From Adiantum capillus-veneris (taxonomy: Eukaryota; Streptophyta; Polypodiopsida; Polypodiales; Pteridaceae), in assembly GCA_014529385.2 (NCBI GenBank), contig CM043952.1:71824799-71888798 (forward strand): DNA of 64,000 nucleotides, written 5' to 3'. Made by a program: the position numbers and the translations under genes. The notes below the pieces were generated by a model. It was not told the origin of the DNA, searched no databases, and worked only from the letters and a program-made list of their open reading frames with translations. Numbering within the stretch: the first letter of the stretch is position 1; each line of letters starts with the position of its first letter. Of the stretch, positions 45,553 through 57,537 are shown piece after piece.

Positions 45553-46574
45553 TGTCGAGGGATAAATGTGCGAAAGGTAAGCCGGGAAGGCACCGGGCCC
45601 CTGGTTGTGAGAGGTGTGGTTAAAAGAGATGCAGCAGGCACAATCAACAAGACATAGCTCGAAAACAAATGGTACTCTCAATTCCAGTTAATCCACAGTA
45701 GTCATCATTAATCAATTGTTAATGGAGGCTTAATGCTGCTTACAAGATGAATCTTGGCTTAAACCAGGTGTTAATGAAGAAAAGTGTTAATAACCTACTT
45801 AATTATGCCTTCTACTTCTTCCTGTTATGGCCTAGGAACTTCCTCTTCCAATAGTGATCAGATTTGTCTTCCAAAATTGAATGGGTTTAGGCTCGGCTAA
45901 TGGTTTAGGATTAGGTTAATGAATCTTAAGAGGCTTTTTCTTCTTCTCCCGGATAGAGATAGAGAGAGCTTACTTGTGAGGTTAAGCTCATGATAATAAG
46001 AGCTTCAGAGATTTGGCTCCAATTAGCTTTCTCCTTAATGATGATGAGGTCCGGGATTAAGATTATCCTCGGCTTGACTTCGAGGGCACGGCTAATGAAT
46101 TCCCGAGAGTTTCGGCTTCATCTCCCTCTTCATAGATTAAGAGCTTTTGCCTTGAAAGAGCTTCCTTACGAATGATTATGAGAAGAAGGCCCCGAGCTTC
46201 AGGAGCTTATGGGGAGGATTAGATTAAGGGCTTCGAGGTATGAGGAGGATTATCATAGCTTATGAGGAGGTTAGCATCGAATAAGGGCTTGAAGGCATAG
46301 GAGGAGCTTCCAAGCTTAGGAGGCTTGAAGATATTTCGAGGAGATTAGGAGGATTAGCATAGCTTATGAGGAGGTTAGCATCGAATAAGGGCTTGAAGGC
46401 ATAGGAGGAGCTTCCGAGCTTAAGAGGCTTCAAGATATGTCGAGGAGATTACGAGGATTAGCATAGCTTATGAGGAGGTTAGCATCGAATAAGGGCTTGA
46501 AGGCATAGGAGGAGCTTCCAAGCTTACTCTTATCATGAGGAGAAGAAGCACCTCCACAAGATGATGAGAGGACA
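45553..46574 (-). repeat. LTR of gypsy family H, single copy
   Basis: Starts TGTCGAGG and ends GAGGACA; followed by CTCCCCCC (minus-strand PPT TTTTGGGGGGAG at about 46576-46589), so it is the 3' LTR of a minus-strand element. Its left end resembles the A LTR end. The internal part of H is essentially missing: 50 bases after the PPT the sequence becomes the B' remnant. Confidence 0.6.
46241..46531. repeat. 104-bp tandem repeat inside LTR H
   Basis: Nearly three copies; GAAGGCATAGGAGGAGCTTC recurs at 46291, 46395 and 46499, exactly 104 bases apart. Units differ by a few bases. Confidence 0.9.
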
Positions 46575-46638
46575 AAACTCCCCCCAAAATGCTAATGAAG
46601 AAGAACTCCTTTCTTTTGCATGGCCCAATATTTTTAGC

Positions 46639-48180
46639 CATCTTTCACATCCCCTATGGCTACATTAACATTTGGACAAGCACCATTGAGATTTCCAGAT
46701 ACGTTTTTGTATTCCTAATCATCCACACATGGTCAATAACAATTGGCCACTTTCCCTTCACATAGAGACTCTTGAACATGAGGTTAATCTCTCAACCATG
46801 GTCTATCAAGACCATATAAGGCTCCTCAAGATCTCCCATTGTAACAAAGTTTTTGTTGTAGCCCTTGAATAGTGGATCTTATAAGTGGCTTTATCTTCAT
46901 CTTCATCTTCAAATTTATCATGCATACTTTTGCCCCCCCCCCCCCCCCCCCTGTAGAATGGTAGCCCTATCAATATCTAGCTTCGTGCAAGAGTTCTTTA
47001 GATAAGTTTCCCTTTGAAGCTATCTCCGTTAGAGATGGCCAAACATCTCTATCTCCATTAGAGATGGCCAGACATCTTCACCACCCTCATTCACATCTTT
47101 AGTAAATGTTGATCCTTTGAGTATGACTTGACCAGCCTTCAAGACAAATGTTATTGCTTTAACCATTGAGATGGCATGACTGGTTTCCATGTCCTCAACT
47201 AGGTTTTCCATCCCTCCTTTCTTTAAGTCGGTTGTTTCACTAAGATGTGTCTTTCCCATATTTGAAGAAGACAAGATCTTTTCCCAAGGCATCTTTGAAG
47301 CTTTTAGAGTCCCTTCTTGGATGGTTTGGGTTGTCATACCATATATTTACAAACCCCTCTCTGTTTTGAAGTCTTTGACTTGATGACTTTCCAGATGATT
47401 TCCCCTTTCCTTAACGCCTTGCTAGCTTTAATTTCAGCTCACGTATGCCCTTCATAAGTTCTTCAAGCTTAGATCAATCATCCTTAGAAGCTATTATAGT
47501 AGATTTTGGCTACTTTTCAAAAATAGCAAAAACCAAAGTACCATTGTTCCACCACCATCTTGTCTCTTTTGTGTTGCCTTTTTTGCCAATAGGGAGACTG
47601 CATCTTGTATATCATTACACTTTGTCTTCAAACCCTCCTCTCTATCTTTGTCTTCCAAGTGAAGCTCTAACTTCTCTTCAATTTTGTTGCCCGCTGCTTA
47701 TAGGAAGAGTTCTACCGTCTCCCTATCCACCAAAGAAAATTGTTCAATTTATGATAGTCGATCATAGCATCACTCAAACTCTCTGAGAATCTCTATAGCA
47801 AAACTCCCTTCTTTAGGCTTTGGGACCCAGTCTATGAAAGCTCTTTTGGTCACTCTCTTAGAGTCCTCCATAAATAGTCTTCTTTTGTTTCTCGCTACTT
47901 GTAGGAAGAGTTCTACCTTCTCCCTATCCAAGGAAGGTTGTTCAATTTGTGATAGTTGAGCATAGCGTCGCTCAAAATCACTGAGAAGCTTTGTAGAAAA
48001 AATCATTTCTTTAGGCTTAACAACACAGTCTAAGAAATCTATTTTGGATGCTCTCTCAGATTCCTCCATAATGTAGACTTCTTTTAGATCAAGCTTGAAT
48101 TCCTCCCCATTTCGTCAATGAGCATTTTGGATTTCCCTAGTACAGTGTGGGACACAAACTAGCTCAAAACTTTGGACCAT
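46639..48180 (-). pseudogene. Element B' protease/gag remnant (copy 2)
   Basis: Same decayed gag region as 18432-19862, including the internal gag duplication and the poly-C tract (19 C at 46933-46951). It keeps about 110 bases near 46655-46756 that copy 1 has lost. On the right it ends abruptly at 48180 by a 942-base deletion relative to copy 1. On the left it begins about 50 bases after the H PPT. Confidence 0.8.
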
Positions 48181-49063
48181 CCCTAAATTTGTGGGATATT
48201 TTTCATAAGAATAAAAAGAATATATATGTATAATGTTTTATCAATATTCCATTTTGGGCCACTTTCCATGTAATTTTGCAACGATGCTTGTTAGTTGTTA
48301 TTTTCGGCAGTTTTTACCCGCATCAATCTTTAAAGGCAAAATCAGTGTGCCATCATGAGACAATTGGTATGTATACATCATAAAAAGAAAATAGGAATCT
48401 TATCAAGTGGAAAAACACGCAAAGGTGCCACATCCAAGGCCACAACTCCCCTGATAGGTATATACATGATAGCCACCATAGTAGCCAATTCAACATATAT
48501 CACAATATGTACAATACTGAGGTGAATGTTTCTATTTCACATTATGTATGTGCCATGTCACAAAAAAGTGCTAAAACTTACTTTAGTGTGGACTTATACG
48601 TAATGACCGCTTGTTAGCCTTCCACAACTATGTCTCATCCAAGCATGGGAAGTGATGGGATCTGATTGAGCACCCTACATCTTGGACATAGAAAAAAGTT
48701 CAACTCAGGTACCAGAGTTTAGTTCATCTATTGCTCTCACCTTGGAGGACTGAACTCACAACGTAGAATATGACATCCATGTGCCCTAGACACATAAATA
48801 GTGCACGTTGTTTATCGAATGAAGAAATCTTCCTCGATTTTTGACATGAAAATGTATTCGAACAGGGGGAAGTAAACGTAGATATTAGACTTTCTTTTGT
48901 ATCAAATTCCACTTCTATGAGAAAATTTACATTTTGTGCTTAATGTTGGGGTCCTTGATTGTTGGGGGACTCCCCAAATACTCACATAGAGATACTTACT
49001 AATCGATGCAGTGTACACCAATGTGCCAACATCTTATGCTCGCTATCTCTTAGTTTTACCTAT
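48181..49063. repeat. Copy 2 of B flank up to the C insertion
   Basis: Matches 20805-21680. Non-coding. The last bases, CCTAT, are the left target site of element C. Confidence 0.85.
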
Positions 49064-51729
49064 TGGGGCGGGCAACAAGAAGAGCAACCTCTAGACACCC
49101 TTCAAGGCTCCCATGCTGCTCAATGGGGCTGGGGCACAACACAACACAAACCAAAACAACAAACCCCCAGCCAAATCCCAACTACACAAGGGGCACCACC
49201 TAGTTTAAGAGCGAACTAGGACGCAAAAGAGGAGAATCGTTAGAGCAACCCACAAACAAGCAAGGAATTTACACTAACCATAACACCAATGGAATACTCT
49301 CACACACTAAAACACGAGAGAGAGAGAGAGAGAGAGATAGAGAGAGAGAGATGGTGCTCGAGCTGCTTTGAAGTGTATCGTTAATGATCAAGCAAACATA
49401 AATATATATATGTAAGAAAGAGAGAGAAGGGGGAAGGGGGTGCTTGTTGCACTAATGCCTTCTTACAAATCTGTCATGACCAATCAAAGTGAGATAAGTA
49501 TTTGTTCAACATAGCCTGAGTAAATTACACCACAACACATCACAAGAAAAAAGCCACCCCAATCACTGTCTTAAGGCGAGGGGAGTCCTCTCCACCCTGT
49601 CGCCCTCTTACAGCATGTGGGATTTATGGCTAAATTGATAACAATACCCGGAGACAAGCTATCAAGAACTTAAATAAAACACCAAGACACTTACACATCA
49701 TTATTGTCCATGACTTCACGTTGGAAGGGAGACAAGGTATCCATGCTTAGTCCAAATTCACCCTCCTTGATTCTGCAAATGTTGGGCTTACTCTAGTAGG
49801 AGAAATGATAGATTTCCTACTCTCAATTTAATGATCACTCTCTCTTACAATGGCATAGAGTTCCCTTGCTAATCACCCCCAATACAACACATACATCTGC
49901 CTAATGCCAATGAGATTCCACTCAAGAGCTCCTTCTCAAGAGGTTGAGCTTGGCTTCTCAAGCTATAGCATAGTGCTCTTTCTTCTCCCCCCCTTTTTGT
50001 GCTAGCTACACCCTCCTTTTATAGCAATTTTGAAGGCTAGGGTTACTCCTCTAACCATGGTTGGGTTAGATTTTTAGCAATTTATCTAATTTCTTTTGCT
50101 TGGAATTATCAAGAAGTTGGTGGGGAAAGAGAGAGGAGAGAAATGGAGGTGATAGGACTTTTCATAGTGGGTTAGTGTTAGTAGAGTTAGTATTAATTTA
50201 CAAATGGAATTGGATATTTACAATGGGAGTATCCATGTAGGATACAAATAAGGAAGAAAAAATCTTAAGAGGTAAGAAAAGGTGGATTTCTTACAAGTTT
50301 GATGCTCCAAGTGTCTTGAGTAGGGCCAATTTTGACGCTTGTTGACGGTCCACTAGCTTTGACGGTACATTTTTTCTCCACTCTTGACCTTCCTTGAGAG
50401 ACAAGGTAATTGAAGCTGAGTAATCAACCACCATGATGTTTTCTTTTAAGAGAAGAGGTTGAATTTTGTGGTTTTTTTTATAGATATGGGTAATTTGGAG
50501 GAGGAAAAATGAGACTAGGTGGTCAATTTTGGAATGGAATTGTGTGTGGGAGGTATGAGTTCACCATGGTTTCTCTTATTCTTCAAGGTTGAGGAGAAGG
50601 TGAGTAGGGTGCAGAGAGGAGTGGTGAGAGAGGTGGGGATGATGAGTGGAGAAGTGTGTGTGAAAGAGGAAAATGATAAAGTGGAAGAAAGAGTGTGGCT
50701 GCATAGCATGGGAAAACTGGGGTCCACTAATAGAATCATAGCTCACAGCTCGTAGCTCAAAAAAATATGAAAAAAATTGAGGTAAAATTTCAGCCCACGA
50801 GCTACAACTTTTGTTTGTATCACCTTTTCAAATTCGGAGAGCAAGTGAACTTTAAAAATTCAGCAAAACCGACCGTTTTTTTCCACTGCACTAGGTCCTT
50901 GTGGGGTCCTTCTTTGGATGATTCTTTTGAATACCTCCAAGAGTGAGCCCTCCATAGTGCATGTATACATGCCACCTACCCTTGACCTTATTTGGTAGGT
51001 CTATAATTGAAGATATTGTTGAGATCATGATATAAGTGAATAGTACAACTAAGAAAATCAAATATTGAGGGGTCTAAAAAATATGTACATGTCAAATATA
51101 AATAATATAAGTGGAAAAAATATAAAGGGGTCAAAAGAAATCTCTCTCATTATGAGGCTACCATAAAAAGATAAATATTTTTGGTGTTCTAATTTTTTAA
51201 AAAAAAACAAAATAGATGTAGGAAGGGAAAAATCACAATAGTGAAAAAATATACACATAAATAAAACTAGTTTTTTTGGATTTTTGTTGGGGTGGAGTTA
51301 CACCAAATATAAGAGAAGCTTACATGAAAATATTTCTATATGGAATAAAGAGTATGAAAAATGGTAAGAAAAATTGTGGTAATGGTGAGGCAATGTACAG
51401 AGCATAAATAACACACACCTAGGTAGAAATATTTAAATAAATACCAAAATAATTATGAAAAAATCTTTTATTTAGGCACTATATACAAAGAAATATTTAC
51501 ATACGCATGGGCCATAATATACTTATATATTTATTTTTTTTGGTTCAACTAGCCCAATGACTAGCTAATTGAGGGTTTTTTATTTCAGTAAGGAGATATG
51601 GGAAAAGTCCCCTAACTCACACGCACCTATATACAGTGAAAGGGTGAGGGTAACAACAGTGTTTGAGTGATTTGATAGGGTGAGATAACTCACTATGGCA
51701 ATTACAGAGAGCCGAAAAAACGGCTATCA
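49064..51729 (-). repeat. 3' LTR of element C
   Basis: About 2666 bp, TGGGGCGGGC to GGCTATCA. TATA box on the minus strand at 50016-50025 (GCTATAAAAGG). The end next to the PPT is a perfect short hairpin, AGCCGAAAAAACGGCT (51710-51725). Open frames at 50515-50755 are not conserved enough to call genes. Confidence 0.9.
50015..50026 (-). promoter_or_regulatory. LTR TATA box (element C)
   Basis: Minus strand GCTATAAAAGGAGG; repeated at about 59545-59556 in the other LTR. Confidence 0.6.
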
Positions 51730-51731
51730 TT

Positions 51732-51744
51732 AGCCCTCCCCCAG
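51732..51744 (-). other. Polypurine tract of element C
   Basis: Minus strand CTGGGGGAGGGCT just before TAATGATAGCCG, where the LTR begins at TGATAGCC. Confidence 0.8.
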
Positions 51745-51864
51745 GATGATGGTATATTCATGTACCATCATAAAGAATCTTTTCCAAAGAGAGTGCTTCA
51801 GAGTCCTTGACAAGATCTTCATTGTTTGGCCCCTTGGAATTTTGGTTTTTGTTACACTCATGCT

Positions 51865-52278
51865 TCATGGAACAATACTTACATGGGATAGTTGCCTTTT
51901 GCTCCTTGGTAGAAGGCGACTCAAGTAAGGCTTCAAGTGATAGCCGTTTACCTTCCTGGAGTGCTCTTTCCCATTCAAGTCCATAAGTTGATAGTAACTT
52001 GAATTGAAAGCCTTCTTGACTATGTATGGCCCCTGCCATCTTGTTTCAAATTTGGCATCAAAATGATTATCGAGTCGATTGTCATACCTTAGCACAAGAT
52101 CTCCTTCATTGATGCCTTTGTCCTTCAGGTTCTTGTCAAGCTTATCCTTTGTCTGTGTGGCTTTCCTCTTATAGCACTCGTATGCTGCTTCTCTTTTCCA
52201 CTCAAGCTCAGCTAAGGTAAGAAGTCGATCCATCCATGCTTCTTGATCATCTTGTGCTGATTTGCCATGAAGTCGCAT
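51865..52278 (-). pseudogene. Element C integrase C-terminus
   Basis: Contains the linker helix (EAAYECYKRKATQTKDKLD), a GDLVLRYDNRLD segment and the GPY motif (WQGPYIVKKAF), then YHLKPYL. It follows the core with a frameshift near 52285. This region binds DNA or chromatin in live elements; no chromodomain is seen. Confidence 0.8.
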
Positions 52279-52289
52279 TGTTGGAATGT

Positions 52290-53381
52290 TTAGTTCAATT
52301 GGCTATAAAGCCTCTTGACCATAGACCAAGTGAAATGGTGTGAACTCCGTGGCTTCCCTATATGTGGTTCGATACGCCCACAAGGCACCATCTTTCTAAT
52401 GATGCCTGCAATGACACCATTAGCTTTCTCTACCAAACCATTTGATTGGGGATAGTAGGGTGTACTGTGACGATGTAGAATGCAAAGTTCTTCACAGACT
52501 TCTGTGAGCAATCCCTTTCTAAACCCTCGACCATTATCAGAAACAATCTCCAAAGGTGTGCCAAATCTACAACAAATGTGAGTGTAGACTAATTTTCTCA
52601 CTGTCCTCTCATTTACCTTTGCCACACTTTGTGCTTCCACCCACCTAGTCATATAGTCTACAGCCACTAGAATGTAGAGTTTACCATTTTTTGTCCTAGG
52701 CAGAGGACCCATAGCATCAATGCCCCACTTTTCAAAGGGTCCATTTGCAAGCACAATTTGCCTTGGACCATAAATCAATCTTCTATTCCCATTTACCTGA
52801 CAATTGTGACAACTTTTACACCAATGTTGGACATCCACATGCAGACTTGGCCAAACATACCCCGCAAGCAAAATCTTCTTCATAGTTAATTCTTGGGAAA
52901 AATGACCACCACATGCCTCTTCATGCAAACCTTTTAGAATGGCTGGAATTTCCGCGATAGTTGGTACTCTTCTGCACACTTTATCCTTCCCTCTTCGATA
53001 GAGGGAGCCTTCTAGGAAGATATACATGCTTGCCTTCTTCATGAGTCTCCTCTTCTGAGATTTTGTGAAGTCTGGTGGAAACTCACCCTCCAAAATGTAG
53101 CCAATGATGGGAGCCAATGACTCCAATCCCTGGTACCTCAGTTGCTTCACAGCAGCCGCCACCATGATGACCTGCACTTCTTTCTTTACACATGCAACGG
53201 CTTGTTGTGCAAGTAAATCAACATCTTCATTTTGTTTCCTAGGAATATGATATAATTGCACCTCCTCAAATTGATTAAATAGCCTACGGATGGTATGAAC
53301 TTTGGCCCTTAGTCTTTCATTTTTGCATGCCCACATACCTAAAATCTGCTTCACAATGAGAAGTGCATCCCCTTTTACCAT
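52290..53381 (-). pseudogene. Element C second RNase H (end) and integrase
   Basis: Opens with the end of the archaeal-type RNase H (GDALLIVKQI, PRKQNEDVDLLAQQA). The zinc domain is H-x3-H... C-x2-C (CGGHFSQELTMKKI and CHNC). The core starts KWGIDAMGPLP and shows the catalytic triad D (ID-A-MGP), D (VSDNGRGF) and E (LVEKANG), all intact. A frameshift near 52320 disrupts the end of the core. Confidence 0.85.
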
Positions 53382-54784
53382 GAGACGTTGTATACCGTGG
53401 CCAATGCATATTTTAAACCATGAAGTAGTGTGTCATATTCTGCTTCATTGTTGCTAGCTGAACTTGGTAGATTGAACTTCTCTTTCATGACCACCTCTCC
53501 ACTTGGGTTGAGCAACACTAGCCCTCCCCCTGCTTTTCCTGTGGCTCGACGAAAAGCTCCATCAAAGAACAAGGTAAAAGCATTAGGAATACTTTTTGGT
53601 GGTGGCAATGGTAGGGTCTTTACTTCAAGCACCTTAATCTCCTTTTCATGCACCCTATAAGTGAGAATCCTTGCCAATTGTGCACGCACACTATCTTCTA
53701 CCTTGAAAGAGTATTGAAACTCTTGCAACTCCATAATCCACTTTGAGATCCTAGTACTAAGATTCACTTGAGATGACACCCAAGGGAACAAATTTTCTGC
53801 AGTGAGAATTACAAAAGGTTTTGGTAGCAGGTAGGATCTAAACTTTCTCACCGCAAACATGAGAGAAAGCATCATGCGTTTTGCTTCTGTGTAGTCTCTC
53901 TCCAAAGCATTCATGACCCTACTAGCAAAGTAGATGGGTCGCATCCTTGTACTGTGGGGAATATCTTGTTGTAGCAACACAACACCAATTGTTTCCCTTC
54001 CAACACTAGAGCTAACAAAGAATGTGTACTCCCAACAAGGAGGCATGAGTGTTGGTAGCTCTGACAAAATAACTTTAATGTTACAAAAATACTCTTCAAG
54101 CTCATCAGACCATGCAAATTCTACTTGTTGTGTCAACTTTTGCAAAGGATGAACCAACTCCGAGGCTAAGTGAATGAAGCGTGACATATACTTCACCTTC
54201 TGAATGAAAGAGATGACCTCCTTAAGACTCTTCGGTGATGGGAGCTCAATAAGAGCCTTTGCCTTTGAAGGATCCACCTCAATGCCTTTATAGGAAACCT
54301 TGTGACCGAGCAAGATCACTTCATCCTCACCTATGTGGCACTTGTCGGGGTTGAGTTGACCTCCCATGTCGTATAGCTTCTTTAAACCTTCTTCTACCCT
54401 TTGTAGATGCAATGATTTTGAGCTATAAATGCAGAAATCATCAATGAACACCCTAATTGACTTTCCAAAGAATGCTTGAAACACCATGTTCATGAAACGT
54501 TGGAATGTTGCAGGAGCATTTTTCAGACCAAATGGCATGACTCTAAAAGCATAACAACTCCAAGGAGTGATAAAGGTTGTTTTCAATTGATCTTCCAATG
54601 CGATACCTATTTGAAAGTAGCCTAAGTAGCCATCACACACAGTGTACTTCTCATGACCAGCTACCTCATTTAGTATCTCATCTTGAAATGGGAAGGGAAA
54701 GTGATCTCTTTTTTTTTGCCTCATTGAGTGGACGGTAATCCACACACACCCTCCACTTTCCATTTTTTTTAGGAGTGACAACAA
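53375..54784 (-). pseudogene. Element C RT, RNase H and second RNase H (start)
   Basis: RT with FGLKNAPATFQRFM and an intact FIDD at 54437-54448, connection, then RNase H (YFASRVMNALERDYTEAKR), then a separate archaeal-type RNase H beginning FTLFFDGAFRRATGKAGGG with NNEAEYDTLLHGL. The dual arrangement marks the Tat lineage. The frame joins the upstream gag-pro frame by a shift at an eight- to nine-base A run near 54710. Confidence 0.88.
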
Positions 54785-56983
54785 TGGGAGAGACCCACTC
54801 TGAATTCTCCACTGGATAAATGAAACCTGCTGCTAGAAGCTTTCTTACCTCCTTGAGTAAAGCCTGCTCCTTAATGACTCCTAGCCTTCGTAGCTTCTGA
54901 GCCGTAGGTGTGGCCTCTAGCTTCAACTCAATTTTGTGTTGAGCAGCATCTACTCCACGCACATCGGTGTAGTCTTTAGCAAAAAGCCTAGGAAATTTCC
55001 TTAGCACACATTTGAACTCCTCTCTTTCATCCTTTGTAAGTGTTGTAGATAGCATACCTTCTAGCATTCCTTCATCTTGAACACCTTCGTTCTCTTGAGG
55101 ACCTACCCACTCCAATCCTTGACAATAGGTCTCTTGGTTGCTTGGCTTAAACCTTACCCCCATGACTTTGATGGAAGACTCCTCTTCAGTAATGCTGCCA
55201 CTACTTTCTTCTTCTGAAGTGCTATCGGTCCAACCTTCTTCCGTCTCACTTTGAGATGATTCTTCATGGAGCTCCTCTTGGCGTTGCTCCTTCATGTCAA
55301 AGACAACCTTCTTATGATTGTCGTTCCTGCAAATTAGCTTTCCACTCTCCCAATCCTGCAAAGCTCGCATTTTCATTAGCCATGGTCTCCCTAGGATAAA
55401 TGGGTAACCATTTCCTTTGGTAGACATGACATAGAAATCCACTGCCTTCTTAATGCCAAAGGCCTCCACAAAAACATTTTTACAAATGCCTACGCACCTA
55501 GGCTTGCTATTTTTTGCCATCTTGACCTTAATTTCAGGTGTCTCATGGATGTGCATGCCTAGTTTTTGCATGAGTCCCTCTGTCATGATGCAAATTTGTG
55601 CACCCCCGTCCACTAGACCTTTCCTAGCCAATCTCCCTTTTATGTAACAATCTAGCACAGGTGTAATGTCCTCATTCATTTCAGCTTGTGCAATTTTTAC
55701 AACAGGCACACTCTCTTTTACCTTTCTCCTAGTGCTAACTGCCCTTGTTAAATCCCTCCTAACTTGTGGACATAATGCAAGAAATTGAGGCCATGAGATA
55801 TCAGGACCCTTACCTCTCATGTCTTCCAACAGGTTGTATGGAGCCATTCCATGTCCAAGAGGAAAGTCTTGGAGGTTGATACGACGTCGAGTCCTCTTAG
55901 CTTCCTTGGTCTCCTTTGCCTTCTTTTCTCGTCCATAGTCACTTTGTGATGTAACTCCTTCTTTCTCCTTACCTTTCCCTCGGCCACGCTTAATGTCATT
56001 TGCTTCCATGTCAACCTCTCTTGAAATTGTCACCTCTACCACATGCACGTTTGGGTCTGGCAAAGGTGGAACTCCTTCCACTCCTTGTGGAGGTGGTCTT
56101 GGTCCATTTGGCCTTTGTAGAAGCCTTGGTTGCTGACCAGCTCCTTCTCCTGCATTCATCACTGGGTAATTCAAGTTAGGTCTCCGTGGCTCTCCACGGG
56201 GCCAAGGACAATTATACATCCCATGTCCAGACTCTCCGCAATTCCAACATTGCAAGACTCTCCTAGTTCGTGGCTCTCTCTCTTCTGACTTCTTTGCTTG
56301 TCCCTTTGGACCTACAGCTTGTGCAAGGTGAATTGACAGGATGCTTAGAGATTCATTTAACTTCTCAATCACTTCAGCCGTTACCTCAGGAAGCTCCCTA
56401 GATGTTGATGCTTGTGACTTACCTTTGGGTCTAAGACCTTCTATTGGAACCTCTCCCCTTAAGCACTTGAGTTTCCTATACTTCTCAGCAGCCCTAGTTT
56501 CAACTGCATCAAAAGCAGCAGGTGCACCCGCCTCAACTTTTACCTTAAGGTCAGGAAAGAGTCCGGCTATGAACCTCTCCTTCTTTAAAAATTCTGCACC
56601 ATCACCAGGGTTAGCAACATTTCGTATCCATAGAGCCCAAAGACGTAGAAACTCTTGCTTGTACAATTAGTAGTCATCTAAGTCTTTTTGCTTATGAGAA
56701 ACAATGTCTTGCCATACTTTTTGAGTGTTTTGGGGATCAAAGAAGTATCTCTTAAAACGATTCAAAACTTCTGTGTAATTCCCCTTAACTTCCTCAGGCA
56801 AAGAGTCAAACCAAGTACTAGAATCTTTCATAAGGACCACTTCAAACATTCTATACGTTCTTGATCGGTTACTATCCTCTTGATACGGCAAGACATCTTG
56901 AAATTTGCTAAAAATAATTCTGCATCCTCTCCAGGCTCTCCAAAGAAAAGAGGATATCCAGAAATTTGGCGTTGGCTCTCCAT
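54678..56983 (-). pseudogene. Element C gag and protease
   Basis: Gag begins at ATG 56981-56983 (MESQRQISGYPLFFGEPGED), shifts frame near 56880, and meets an in-frame TAA at 56667-56669. Capsid motifs include STWFDSLPEEV and RFKRYF. A CCHC knuckle (CWNCGESGHGMYNC) follows about 140 residues after the TAA. The protease site reads GLVDGGAQICIM (D-G-G-A at 55599-55610), with FILGRPWL. The C-terminal part enters RT (SEWVSPIVVTPKKNGKWRVCV). Confidence 0.85.
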
Positions 56984-57032
56984 TATTATGAAAGATTATT
57001 CCACGAGTTACAATAAGGGATACAATAGAGAT

Positions 57033-57515
57033 TTAGAACCACTCGCCTGCAAATGAAGAAGTAAGAAAATACCACTCTAGGTTTTCTTCTTCAGCTATCC
57101 AAGCTTCAATGAGGTCTCGATTTGTTTGATCAAAACAAAAAGGTAGACTATTGATGAGCTCTAAGAAGGGTTGAAATTCTTCAAAGCTAAGGCGATAAAC
57201 GTAAATCTCTAGAACTTCATTTTTTGGATCCAAAAGAGCAACCACGTCCCAAGTGATAAATTGCACTTGCTCTACAATTCTCAGCGCATAAGCGGTTTGT
57301 ATAAAAACTACATCTTCATGCTCGTCGAAGGCCGTGAGAAAGTAGCAATTGACTAGGAGCTCCTTTCCTTCGAGTTCCACACAGTCGGAGTGAGGCAACC
57401 TTCTCACAATTTCATAAAGAACATCCTCATCAAGTCCAATCAAGTTTGGAAGATTTAAAGACTCCACTTGTGCTACAAAATTCCTGGACAAAAACTCCTT
57501 AGGATTATGGTTAAA
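57033..57515 (-). CDS. Element C leader ORF 4, ~160 codons, paralogue of ORF 3
   Basis: Open frame between the 190-codon ORF and gag, without any ATG; it opens after TGA near 57516. It is a clear paralogue of ORF 3: shared blocks are RRLPH, FIQ-x3-ALR-x-V, RL-x-F-x-EF-x-P-x-L and LINSLPF-x-F. It could be a second exon, be reached by reinitiation or a frameshift, or be a decayed duplicate. Very acidic at the C-terminus (AEEENLEW). The N-terminal LDEDVLYEIVRRLPHSDCVEL has the look of an F-box core, which is inference only. Confidence 0.5.
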   Translation of the reverse strand, partial: FNHNPKEFLSRNFVAQVESLNLPNLIGLDEDVLYEIVRRLPHSDCVELEGKELLVNCYFLTAFDEHEDVVFIQTAYALRIVEQVQFITWDVVALLDPKNEVLEIYVYRLSFEEFQPFLELINSLPFCFDQTNRDLIEAWIAEEENLEWYFLTSSFAGEWF

Positions 57516-57537
57516 TCATTCAAAAGCATAAAGAGAT

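Noticed and set aside
50515-50755. Opposed ~75-aa frames in the C LTR, also at 60046-60267
   Set aside because: Ends differ between the two LTRs because of small indels, and no relative exists elsewhere in the window.
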